In this document: one piece after another, positions 53,845 to 64,000 of the stretch | How the letters are laid out: the number at the start of each line of letters is the position of its first letter | How positions within the stretch are numbered: the first letter of the stretch is position 1 | Origin: Oryzias latipes | Lineage: Eukaryota; Chordata; Actinopteri; Beloniformes; Adrianichthyidae | Direction: 5' to 3' | DNA length: 64,000 nucleotides | Assembly: GCF_002234675.1 (NCBI RefSeq) | Contig: NC_019866.2 | Coordinates: 22,162,802 to 22,226,801, forward strand | Made by a program: the position numbers and the translations under genes | Notes under the pieces: generated by a model | What the model saw: only the letters and a program-made list of their open reading frames with translations | What the model was told of the DNA's origin: nothing | Database searches by the model: none

Positions 53845-54895
53845 CCCACTCCAATCAAAATGATGTTTTTAACATGTGCTTGTGGCATTTTCTCATGATT
53901 GAGAACAAATATGAAGAAAATCGAACTCAAAATTGCTTTCCAAAGTATTTTTTATTCAAATCACTGTAAATTATTTCGTCTTTGTTTTTCTTCGTCTGAG
54001 CTGGAATCGGGCTCAGAACGTTACATCTGGATAGCTCAAGTGGCGGTTTTTCCTATGGACGATGTGGGCAGTCGCCCAGGGCGCCATCTTATAGGGGACG
54101 CCCCAAAAAAGAACAAACATTGTCAGTTTTTTATCTTCAGCAGTTTTCCTAGACTAGAGCCGCCCCATTCTCCATAAAGTTAATCAAATTTGCGCTAGGG
54201 CGCCCCACTTTCGTGTCAACTTGCTGCTGTCATGACAGGTAGTGGATTTATTCATTCATAATTGATTTCAGGGTTTGTATTCAACTCAAGAAAAAAATAG
54301 AACAGAAAAATTTGGACATTTTTACCAGAACCAGCCTTCAAAAGGAAAACACAAACTGATAAGTGTGTTAAGTGTGAACTACCTTACATACTAGATCTTA
54401 ATTGTAAATTCAACTATACAAGTATATTTTAGTTAAATGATTGATAAAGTAAGATAAATTATATATTTTGTTTTTGTGTTTGTTTGTATGCAGACCTTGA
54501 GTTGTTGAGGGTGGGGCTGGAAAGGGGGGTGAGGGTGCCGTCCAGTCTTTCACCCAGGGTGTCAAACTAGCCAGGACCGCCTCTGGATAGCTCCAATATT
54601 GCGCACCTTTTTTTTCTCCCACTACTAATGTTAAGTTGGGAGTTTGAGGGGTAGTAATAGCGAAAGAGAGTGTAAACAAAGAGCTCTCAGCAATGGGGAA
54701 GAGAAGGAGGGGTGAGTTTACCATGTGCCGACAGTCCCGCCCACATCTCAAAAGTACATTTCTAAAGAAACTACTCCTTTTCTGCAGACTCCATGTCCTA
54801 AAGAAACATGTTTTATTGATTTAGGCTAAAAATGGCATAATCCACCAGGAACACCTATTTTACAATAGATCCAAAGATGATTGGAGTGGGACTTT
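53845..54895 (-). mobile_element. Family A repeat split by another element
   Basis: The left part 53845-54037 (cccactccaatcaaaatgat ... acatctggatagctc) and the right part 54582-54895 (tctggatagctccaatattg ... gatgattggagtgggac) together make a nearly complete reverse-oriented family A copy. The ends cccactccaatca and tgattggagtggg are inverted repeats of each other, which shows the family's terminal structure well. Confidence 0.75.
54038..54581. mobile_element. 544-bp insertion inside family A copy
   Basis: The insertion is flanked by a 12-bp direct repeat tctggatagctc (54026-54037 and 54582-54593), which represents or contains the target duplication. The tips ggcggt (54042) and accgcc (54576-54581) are inverted. 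The interior includes ggcagtcgcccagggcgcca and ctttcacccagggtgtcaaa, known to me as a frequent fish repeat. A hAT-like origin is possible but unproven. Confidence 0.65.
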
Positions 54896-54899
54896 TAGC

Positions 54900-55650
54900 T
54901 TCTTTTTAAAGTTTTAAAACTCAAATAAGCAAAAAGACAAAACGTCAGTGCTCATTTTCGCATTAAACTGCAACTAATTCACCATTTTTATGCAGTGCTT
55001 CTGTTTGCTTTTCCTTTGCTTTTAAATATGTCGGTATTTAATTAGAAAAAAGACTTGAGAAAGACAAGATTCTAACTAAAGAAACCAAAGAGAAACCCTA
55101 GTTTGTGTCAGTGTTCCCAAACATATTTATTTTTCTATCTATCAGATATGTGATTTGTTTTGATGAGGACAATGCCATGGCTAGACTAAAGGTGATTTGC
55201 CACAGCGGGGAGCCTCTGGTGGACTAGCTGGTTGCATCATTTCTGAATTCACAGGAGGATTTTAAAACTCGGAAAATGTGTTTACATAACTGCAGAAGAT
55301 CCATCTCATTATTTTCCTCCAGCTGCTCATCGGCATGAAACAGCATCTCAGTGAGATTGAGGCTTAGACTTTGACATTCCACTTCAGGATTTTCTAATCT
55401 TCTGAAGCTTGTAAAACTGCAGTGCAGACCATCACACCACCATGGTTGACCATGTATTCTATCAATGAAACATCATGTCTGCAGTCGCCTTTTTTAAATT
55501 CCATTATTCGGAATTGTAGTAATATTGATGGTTGACTACATGTTTCTTTGAAGATTAGTGTGAAAAAAATACATACACAGTGGTATTAGTTTTTGCAAAT
55601 GTTCGAAGGTTACAGGACTGTCGGCGTGTCTGCCTGCACCCAGTAAAAAG
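54900..55650. other. Intergenic, probable old repeat
   Basis: 55300-55450 (cagtgagattgaggcttaga ... ccatcacaccaccatggttg) resembles a degenerate fish transposon. No gene was recognised. Confidence 0.35.
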
Positions 55651-55654
55651 TATT

Positions 55655-55858
55655 TTGCTATCCTAGGCACTTATTAGACATTGGGAGTGGGGTCATTTAG
55701 ACCCACTAGACAGTGCTCTGAACCTTTTTTCTTCAATGATTTGTGATTTTCACGGGTGTCCATGGATAACATGAAATCTTTCCTCCTTTATCGACCTTTG
55801 TCATGGTAGGGAGAACACGTCAATGGTCATCTTGACTCATTAGGATAGCCCAAGGGTT
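55655..55858. repeat. Family B element
   Basis: The left ttttgctatcctaggcactt and right taggatagcccaagggttac are inverted ends. The interior contains the family text gatttgtgattttcacgggt. Confidence 0.7.
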
Positions 55859-55861
55859 ACA

Positions 55862-56740
55862 GTCTCACTCCGATCATCTTTTGATCTACTTTCAAAACGT
55901 TCTCAGTGTAATTTTTTTGGCAAGGCCCAGCGCTTAGGGGCAAGGACCAGAACTCACACCACAGGGAATAGGAGACCCCCAGGCTCAGATTTGATGTGAT
56001 CCCTGGCTTTTAGTCTCACCAGAGAACTCAGGGATCCCTCTCCCTGCGTGGAGAGAGGACTGCTGGGCCCAGGAAACCAGCACCCAGGGAACACGGTCGC
56101 CGTTGCCAAGGGCCCAGTATCCCCTACCAAGGATGGGGTAGAGGACAAATGGTCCGAGGTCCCACCTTCCTTGTGAAATGCATGTGTCTTTGTTTGTGAG
56201 GGTGTGTGTGTGCATGTATGTGTGTCTGTGTTGGAGTGTATATTCCATTTGGCATCCATTGGAGGGGGACCACTGCCAAGGACAAAGTTTGTGCAGAATT
56301 AATCAGAAATGAATTGTTAACAGGATTCTTGACGGGGACCAAGCCTGCACTCATTTCCCATCATCCCTTTGTTTACGTTCTCTCCTGCTTGCTTATAGCC
56401 ATTCAAGCCAACATTATCGGGGCAACGGAATTTGGCGAGCGATATCGGTTTTGATCCAGATTCCAGCTCAGACGAGTGGAAGACAAAGTCGTTCATGGAT
56501 CTGGTTGTCTGCAAGAGGATGCATCAGAATGGAGTGGAGCAGGGAGCTGGTGGCTTCCTCTTGTAGGTCCTACATCACACCTACAAGTGTTTTCAAACTA
56601 TATTTCTTTTGTCTGCTCTACAATCCCAATGATTTGAATAAAGAAATACTCAGAGATGCTATTTGAAGATCAATTGTCTTTCCTCAGAAAAAGGCAGCAA
56701 GAACATGTTAAAACACCATTTTCAGTAAAGTAAGTCTTCA
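55862..56740 (+). mobile_element. Family A repeat interrupted by another repeat
   Basis: 55862-55920 (tctcactccgatcatctttt ...) and about 56335-56740 (ttcccatcatccctttgttt ... ttttcagtaaagtaagtctt) are the two parts. The intervening 55921-56335 block (caaggcccagcgcttagggg ... ccaaggacaaagtttgtgca) is unrelated and includes a GT-rich run at 56200-56230. Junctions are approximate. Confidence 0.6.
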
Positions 56741-57051
56741 AAACCTCATTCACAACCAAAACATCTGGAAGTTGACATGTTTTCTTAACAGTAGTTGAAT
56801 GAAAAGTCATTTTTAATCACACAAGCCAGTATTTCCTTCGTACAGGACATGCATGACACAGATGTAGACCTCCAGATACATATGCACATATTTTTAAGAC
56901 AGATTGTTGTACGACAGACCAGATTTTAGTTTCAAATTTGCTTTCGATCCTTTTTTTTCTTTTATCTTTTTGTTGCCCAGAACAACGGCACACCAGAAAT
57001 AATCTTTGAAATGAGTTCATTTGGTGTATAAAAATGTAACATTTGTCAGTT

Positions 57052-57261
57052 TAACCCTTGTGCTATCTTAGATGACCCCCCCTTCCATTGACGTGTTCTC
57101 CCTACCATGACAAAGGTGGATAAAGGTGGAAAGATTTCATGTAATCCATGGACACCAGTGAAGATCACAAATCATTGAAGAAAAAAGGTTCAGCGCACTG
57201 TCTAGTGGGTCTAGATGACCCAACTCCCAATGTTAAAGTGCCTAGGATAGCACAAGGGTTA
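57052..57261. repeat. Family B element
   Basis: Left ttaacccttgtgctatctta and right taggatagcacaagggttac form inverted ends about 210 bp apart, in the opposite internal orientation to the copy at 49401. Confidence 0.75.
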
Positions 57262-57264
57262 CAC

Positions 57265-58980
57265 ATGAGTTCTGTGATCCATTTCAGCTCAAGTGATTTG
57301 ACAGTTTTTCATTCAAAAGAAAAACGAAATTTGTGTTTTCTGTGTCCAAAAAGGACCTTTTATGTCGTTCGCTAAGTAAGATGTTTGTGTGAGACTGAAA
57401 ATCTGACATTAAAATGCCTTCTTTAGGATTCAACAGAGCTTTTTCACCTCCAAACGCGCCAGAAAAATTCTGATGTTCTAACGCTGAAGCTGCTGTCACC
57501 AACCTGATGTAAACACTGTAAATCCAGATCAGCTCAGCCACTCACACAGAATAATATTCACATTTAAAAGCTGCATTTTCTGCATCATTTAAGACCCATC
57601 CTTTCCACAGAGCCCCTGACACATCTATAATCCAGATGATTAGTTCTGATTAAAAGATGCCTAATTACACAAGTGGCTGCTGGTGTCTGCAAGAGAAAAT
57701 ATGAGGGATAATACCAGAGCAGCATGATTCATCATCTCCTTCATCCCTGATGAAGAGGTCCGTTCAGGGTCCGGTTTGTCTCTGTGAGTCACATCCGCTC
57801 TACAGATTACCGCCTGCTGCTCGTATGAAAAATGGGATTTGCTTATATAAGTCGGCGTGCGGAACATGACCGGCCACCACGGGGGGATTTGCTGCATTTT
57901 AAGTCCTTTCCCTTCAAAAAGTGACAGCGGCACACGTGTGACGAGGCCCCCCAGTACATACATCCACCTTGATGGATTTAAAGAGGGAGGGGCCAAAAGA
58001 TTATCCGATCAGAACATTTTGTAGTTTATTACTCAGCTAGCTGAGTTAAAGTAGTTTTATGTTTTACTAAGGAATTGGGTAGTAATGAGTTACTTTTACT
58101 TAAGTAACTTTTTCTGCTTGGTTACATTTTATAATAATTTGTTCTGATTTTGAACACGTTTACCTGTCCATGATCTGTCATGCATTAAAAAAAACATGTA
58201 AATATGAATGAAAACTTACCTTTCCAATAATAACTTTTGCTGGTCCGACAAAATAAAAGCACCAACACAGCTGCAGGAAACATGGTGGGACGTGGACAGA
58301 TGGGGGGGGGGGGGGTGGGGGGGGATTATTTAGTTGCAGTAAATCATGGCTAGGGGAAAATTGTATATATTTAACAATGGAAAGGTGTCAAAAATTAGGA
58401 GGGAATCGGAGTTAAAAAAGAAAAAGAAAGGGATTTTATATTTTGCTGATCCACTCACTCAGTTTTCAAAATATCAAAAAATGATGTCAACAAGTGCATT
58501 CATTTTTATCAAGTAACTTTAAGTGTTGGCAATTTTTTTTTATGATTTAGTTCAGTCAAGTTTTAGTCTAAATTATCAAATTGTTTTTTTAATCGGCAAT
58601 TCTTACTCAATTGTCTTAATGACTATTTTTATAATATTGCTTTGAAGGCTTCTCTTACAGATCATCTCATTTCATAATAAAAACAAAAAAATTGTAAACC
58701 TGCTGCCCGGGAACTTACCTCACCTCAAATGCAGCATGGATTTATGGGTAATATTTTAAAACAATATAAGATCACAAGTGGGAGTAAAAGATTCTCTTGT
58801 TAAACATGGTGGTGGTCCTATTATAACCTGGGAACCTGCAGCAGCCATGTTTTTAATCAGGAAGAAACCGCCTCCATGTGTGAGGAAGATGAGGCTTGAA
58901 CGTGCATTTAAACCCTGAGGAAGTCCATTAAGGTTTTCTATGCAATAATGTAAAACCAAATGTCAATAAACAAGAAAACA
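57265..58980. other. Intergenic, no gene seen
   Basis: A G-rich run (g14 t g4, then g6) lies at 58301-58327. The rest is AT-rich with short open frames only. 57600-57990 is more complex in base composition but shows no exon. Confidence 0.4.
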
Positions 58981-58998
58981 TTCCCTTTTTGTTAAATG

Positions 58999-59004
58999 TT
59001 TATT
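58999..59004 (-). terminator. gcdh: gcdh poly(A) signal
   Basis: On the minus strand, aatgaataaacatttaac lies 385 bases after the gcdh stop. A (CA)n tract at about 59131-59170 falls within the 3' UTR. Confidence 0.6.
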
Positions 59005-59388
59005 CATTCAAATTTTTTTGCAAACTTGGAACACTTTAGTGTCAAGAGCCTGTAAAGTGCAAGAATCACTGAACCATTGTAACTGAAAGACTCCTGTTTA
59101 CATTAAGAACAAAATAGCCTCACAGGCGATCACACACACGCACACACAGACACACACACACACACACACACCAACTGTGATGATGCTGTATAATTTCTGC
59201 AAACTATTTATTGTAAAAGATAAAACAAAGAATCTTTTTCGATCCTGCTGTTGTTTGACAGACCTACTTCTACTAAAGCAGCGACAGGCTTAAATCATGG
59301 GTTTATCTGTAGTTAAAGTCTGTTTTCAACAAACTCTGCTTTGACTTTAGACCACGGAGGTGAAATCTGAGGCCTGGTTGTCGGCTTC

Positions 59389-62300
59389 CTACTTGCCCAC
59401 GGTGAAGGACTGCAGCCCGGTGATGGCTCTGCCCAGGATCAGGGCGTGGATGTCGTGGGTGCCTGCAGGAGGAAGCAGACGTCAAGCAGCTGCAGGCGGT
59501 GGAGGAGAGACTCTGCCGCCTCTCCTTTACCTTCGTACGTGTTGACGGCCTCCAGGTTCATGACGTGGCGGATGATGTGGTACTCGTCTGCGATGCCGTT
59601 TCCTCCCAGCATGTCTCTGGCCTGCCGGGCGATGTCCAGCGCTTTGCCACAGCTGTTCCTCTTCAGCATGGAGATCATCTCCGGCGCCGCTCTGCACGCA
59701 AACGGCGAACACGGAGATTAGTTCCAACGTGCCGCGCAGAGTGGGATCAAATCAAAACATTTTTGTAGGACCCACTGGAACAATAGTGAGAAGTTGATAC
59801 ATTTGGCACTGAAACGGACTGGAAAACCTGCCAGCAGTAGCTGGGATAGGCTCCAGCAACCCCGAAAGGGAGTCAGCGGGTTCTGAAGATCAATGGATGG
59901 CATCATCGATATATTCTACTGTCACGTGACACACTGGCGCATGACGACAAAATAATCCCATTGAGAGGAATCCCCATTCACAGCTAGTTTGGTTCTTTGA
60001 TGTATTTTTTTTTTCACATTGCTGGAATAATTTTAATTGCGTCTAAAATGTTGCTGTCTGTCTCACGTGTTTTAAGTTAAAGTCCCATTGGTAATTTGTT
60101 CTCCCCACCTCCTGGGGGGGCGGTGAGCTGCAGACACAGCTGCTCAGAAACCATCTACCCGTGACCCCTCCCCCGGGTCAGTGCCGTCCAGAAAAAAGGT
60201 ATTTAGAAAATGACGTGTGAAAAGGTACTTTCATTACATATTAATAAACCAAAGAATTTATAAAATCTATAATAATTCTATTATATTATTATTATTATTA
60301 TACAGTGCAAAAAGAATGAAAGGCAGAAGTTTTTTGCCATTATGGTGGATTTTTACAGGTGTTGCTTACCTCAGTGTATTTGTATGTGTGGTAGAGGGAG
60401 TTTTTTTTTTTCATTGTACATCACTTTGAGGTGTTTTTAATAAGAAAAAGGTTTTGTTAGTTAACTTTTAGGCTTGGATCATAAGCATTTCCAACCTCAG
60501 TTACATAGATTCTGGCATGTAGGTAAAATAAATAAATAAATAAAATAAATCACAGATATTCAGAAGCTGTTACCACTTGACAACAATGTGTTACTTGTAA
60601 CACTAAAAGGCGCAGTTCTTACAGTATTCACAGATTAATCTTTAGAGACATTAAATATTGAAATAAATCATTTTCCAAGCTTATATTTGAGCTGTGTTTT
60701 GGGAAAATCGGTTAAAAAATGAGGGAGCTAGCCTGATTTTTGCCCGTCTTCAACTGGAACAGCAGGTTTCTGTTGTCGGGACTGAATGTGTGGCAATGGC
60801 GCCCGCGCGCGCACGCCACTGTGTGTAGCAGCAAATAGGCAAGTGCCAATCCAGTGATATATGTCGATGGTGGGTATGTTTGAATGATTGATGGTTTTTC
60901 CATCGCCGCTCACTGGAATTGCTCACTAAATGGTGGTGGAGCCACTATTGTTCCCACCGTTTACAACTGGTGCTATGTTCACACCATCTCTATTATCAGC
61001 TGTTCTGCCTTTTTGGATTTAAAACTCCTGGGAGAACCTGCTGGAGTTCGTCTCAGTGTCAAAGCGAGCAGATTCCCTCCCCAAAAAATTCTTATTTCAC
61101 GAATGGACTGGTGCAGCCTTAGATCACAAAGGTTCCCTCACTTTTTCTCATCGATGAGTCTGCCCAGCTGCAGACAGGACTGCAGACCCACAGTGATCTC
61201 CGTCAGCATGTCGGCCATCTTCTTCTGGATCAGCTGGTTCCTCGCCAATGGAACGCCAAACTGGATTCTGGTTCAGGAAACAGACAAGTGAATCTTCTTG
61301 CTCCATAGTCATCCACTGCAGCAAACATGGATATCTCTGTGTAAGACAATAAAAAGAAGTGCTTTGGACCTGTCGAGCGTGTACTGACGAGCAGCATGGA
61401 AGCAGAACTCGGCTGCACCCAGAGCCCCCCACGCAATGCCGTAACGGGCGTTGTTCAGGCAGCCGAAAGGACCCTGAGGGAAACGGGAGGGAAACTCTTC
61501 CAGTGGAACCTCATTCAAACCTTTGAAAAGATCCTCTTGAATGGAAAAGATGCGCTCACCCCCAAGCCTGTGACTTTAGGCAGCAGGTTCTCCTCGGGGA
61601 CCTCCACCTCATCCATGAGGATCATTCCTGTGGCTGAGGCTCTCAGAGAGAACTTCCCCTCGATCTTCGGCGTGGAGAAGCCCTTCATGCCGCGCTCCAG
61701 GATGAAACCGCGAACTTTTCCATCCTCGCATTTAGCCCAGACCACCGCGATGTCCGCCACTGGAGAGTTGGTGATCCTGAAGGAAAGTGTCATGTTATGG
61801 TTAGAGTTGTCTAGGTGTTAAGCTGGTGAAGAAAAGAATGCTCAAAACGGTTGAAAATCTAAAAAAAAAAATAGCAGAACTACAAGAACTTTTCTGGAAA
61901 ACTTTGTTCTGAGAAATTGAGCTCAAGTACATAAAGGGGCTAAAATTAAGGGAGGTACAGGCCATTTAATAGGAACTACGACTGGAGAGCTCCACCAAGT
62001 GGACAAATTCTTAATTACAGTCGTTTCCTAAAGTGTTTCTGTGAAGGCTCTTCATCATCCACATGGTTCCATAAAAGAAAAAGGTTTTCATTTGGACTTA
62101 GTTTATAAGTTTTTCTTTAGGAAATACATTCTACAACTCCTTCATCATGAAAACATGACTGTTTTTCTCATTATTCTGACTAAACGTCACTTAATACAAT
62201 CTAAATCCATTTAATGAGATTTAAATCAATCAATCATGGAATCAGATTGGAGAAGGACATTATTTATATGTTTATTATGCAAAAGATCAGTGAGGATTGG

Positions 62301-64000
62301 GCTTAATCTGTGATCCACGCTGGCAGAGCAGGACTCACCACGTCTTTGAGCCCGTCAGGGAGTAGGTGCCGCTGGAGGGGTTGTACTTGGCTCTGGTCTC
62401 CATGCCGCTGGGGTCACTGCCGTGGTTGGGTTCGGTCAAACCAAAGCAGCCCAGGATTTCCCCACGAGCTGAAGGGGACAGACAGCACGAGATGTGGCGT
62501 CAAAATGGGATTTGCACTCATGGAAAGCACAAGAGTGAGTTAAAATGTACAACTTCTTTACCAATAAATTACAACTTTATGTAAAACGATTTCTAAGAAT
62601 CTGTACGAACCTGTTCTAGAAGCAAATATGCACAAAAACAGCAACTATAAAGGATAAACTTGACCTCATTCTGAATCTCTACAGTTGGCTGAAGAAGACT
62701 TCACAGAAAAAAAAAACCCAATCAAATCACCGTGAGATATTTCAAAAGCGTTTTTAGCCAAAAGTAAATAAAACCTCTCATTTTCTAGGACATAACTTCT
62801 GCAGGGCAGCAGTAGTTCATTACAAAGTTGCCTCTGAGTCGTGGGTGGGAGCATTGGTGTGGAAACACCGACCCTCTTCCCCTCCCCGCTGCAGAGAGCT
62901 CTCTGTTTACATTCTCTTTACAGCCTCTCACGACCCCAACCTAACATTAGTGGTGTAACAAACATGGTGAGCCGTATCGGAGAGATCCAGCTGTACGGTT
63001 TAGATCCAGATTCAGTTCAGACCAGGAAAACAAAGACGATCATGGATCTGTTTGGATCAGAATGGAGCGGAGCAGGAAGACTGGAGTCATTCAACGTCAC
63101 AAATACCAGTACTCTATTTTGAAAAACGACATTTTCTCATCTGCTCCTGGTTCACAACAATTTGAACACTAAGGGATGCAGTTTGAAGCTCATTGTCTTT
63201 ATACATGACCTCCATCATCAGAAAAAAAAGCCACAAGAACACGTTGAAAACACCAAAAACACTATTTTTCTCAGAGTGAGACTTCCAGATTGAAAGACAG
63301 AAAGCAGCTTTGTTAGAAATATAGTCTGAATGCCAAAACTCAACAGATTTGAACTTAAACATCATATTATCTCTACAGGAGCTTTCAGCATCTTTATGAG
63401 TTTATGAGGGATACAGTCCATTTCATGTAAAGACACAACGTAAAGGAAAGCATGGTTACCACTGATTATTGCATTAAAACCAATTTGGATCCGTATCCTC
63501 TACAATTTGAAATACTAAAGGCGAATAAGTGAATACGTTTCTATGCAAATATGTGAATGAAAAGAGGCTTTCACAGCGGAAACAGCAGAGTTTATGGCAA
63601 TCGACTTTATTTTATCTGGGACTACAAATTTATTTGACTAATATAATATAGACAAACACAAATTCTTCCGATTGCTCTGCTTTTCATCTCTTTTGCATCC
63701 TGGTCTAAAACTGACTGTGGATACTTTCAAACAAATGGATGTCATTTAGTGTTTGGATTAGTGCTGCGAAACCAGAGATGCAAATAGCAACGTTTTTTTA
63801 TTGATACAAACTATAGAAAAGTGGCTTAAATTCATAAAATCTGTTTTAGATTTTGAATCAGGTGTAGAAATAAAGATCAAGTATCGCAAGTCGATGCAAA
63901 CTGGTCTCCTCAGATGTGTCTGCTTGAATTGTTTTAGCTTCCATGCAGGTTTCTTTGGAGCGATTTGGACATTAAACTGAAGGTGAAAATGCTCTTACCC
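59389..64000 (-). CDS. gcdh: Glutaryl-CoA dehydrogenase, 3' part
   Basis: Minus-strand exons 62339-62468, 61560-61776, 61370-61473, 61142-61267, 59531-59691 and 59389-59462 join in phase and encode about the last 270 residues (human protein 438 aa). The final two bases of the window (63999-64000), followed by gtaagag on the minus strand, look like the end of the preceding exon. The product is a mitochondrial FAD acyl-CoA dehydrogenase that oxidises and decarboxylates glutaryl-CoA in lysine and tryptophan breakdown. Visible: [20 protein letters not shown] (FAD and substrate region), [60 protein letters not shown], and [20 protein letters not shown] with the catalytic-base glutamate in TYEG. 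The C-terminus is LQSFTVGK. The N-terminal mitochondrial signal lies outside the window. Confidence 0.95.
59828..59895 (-). repeat. LINE (L2-type) 3' end fragment in gcdh intron
   Basis: The run tagctgggataggctccagc and aaagggagtcagcgggttct are the reverse of the common fish LINE tail also seen at 13320. Confidence 0.5.
62750..63290 (+). repeat. Family A repeat in gcdh intron, antisense to the gene
   Basis: It starts gcgtttttagccaaaagtaa and ends ttttctcagagtgagacttc. The frame from 62964 ([17 protein letters not shown]) is the family peptide; a frameshift follows before the acidic stretch. Confidence 0.65.

Overview
The window is vertebrate nuclear DNA, almost certainly from a ray-finned (teleost) fish. 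It has intron-split genes with GT/AG junctions, a dense load of fish-type transposons, and a gene set that matches human chromosome 19p13: ptger1, ilf3, farsa and gcdh. The species cannot be fixed from sequence alone; a percomorph or medaka-like genome is plausible. No bacterial, phage or CRISPR-type content was seen.

Layout. 1-7000: no gene seen; dispersed repeats, including a repeat copy split by a LINE fragment, plus a candidate TATA promoter near 5942. 7126-10228 (+): ptger1, a prostaglandin E2 EP1-type receptor in two coding exons, with a perfect 60-nt palindrome in its intron. 11200-12150 (-): a decayed alpha-tubulin copy that keeps its introns. 12900-13420: Tc1 and LINE scraps. 14250-34960 (+): ilf3 (NF90/NF110), whose exons can be joined in frame from a start codon that is the last three bases of its exon; two alternative 3' ends are visible (NF90-like stop at 32820, NF110-like stop at 34484). 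Its largest intron carries a solo LTR that was itself hit by a 3.1-kb RTE-type LINE with an intact 997-aa ORF and a 16-bp target duplication. 35989-48411 (+): farsa (cytosolic Phe-tRNA synthetase alpha subunit), 13 exons, 495 aa. It contains a 27-bp minisatellite in intron 2 and a partial duplication of exon 5 plus intron 5 inside intron 4. 48600-52100: repeats, including the 3' end of an RLE-type LINE abutting a (TA)n tract. 52135-52730 (-): a two-exon gene for a 171-aa single-pass membrane protein I do not recognise, with a CpG-rich promoter near 53300-53460. 53640-58900: nested repeats. 59389-64000 (-): the 3' part of gcdh (glutaryl-CoA dehydrogenase); its 5' exons lie beyond the window.

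The genes do not form one pathway. They encode a GPCR, an RNA-binding factor, a translation enzyme, a small membrane protein and a mitochondrial lysine/tryptophan catabolic enzyme, and they are linked by conserved synteny. Most of the unusual structure lies in introns and intergenic DNA: nested transposon insertions with readable target duplications, two perfect palindromes with 2-nt spacers, and a roughly 600-bp repeat family whose copies share a short peptide-coding segment. I found no convincing new multi-gene system.
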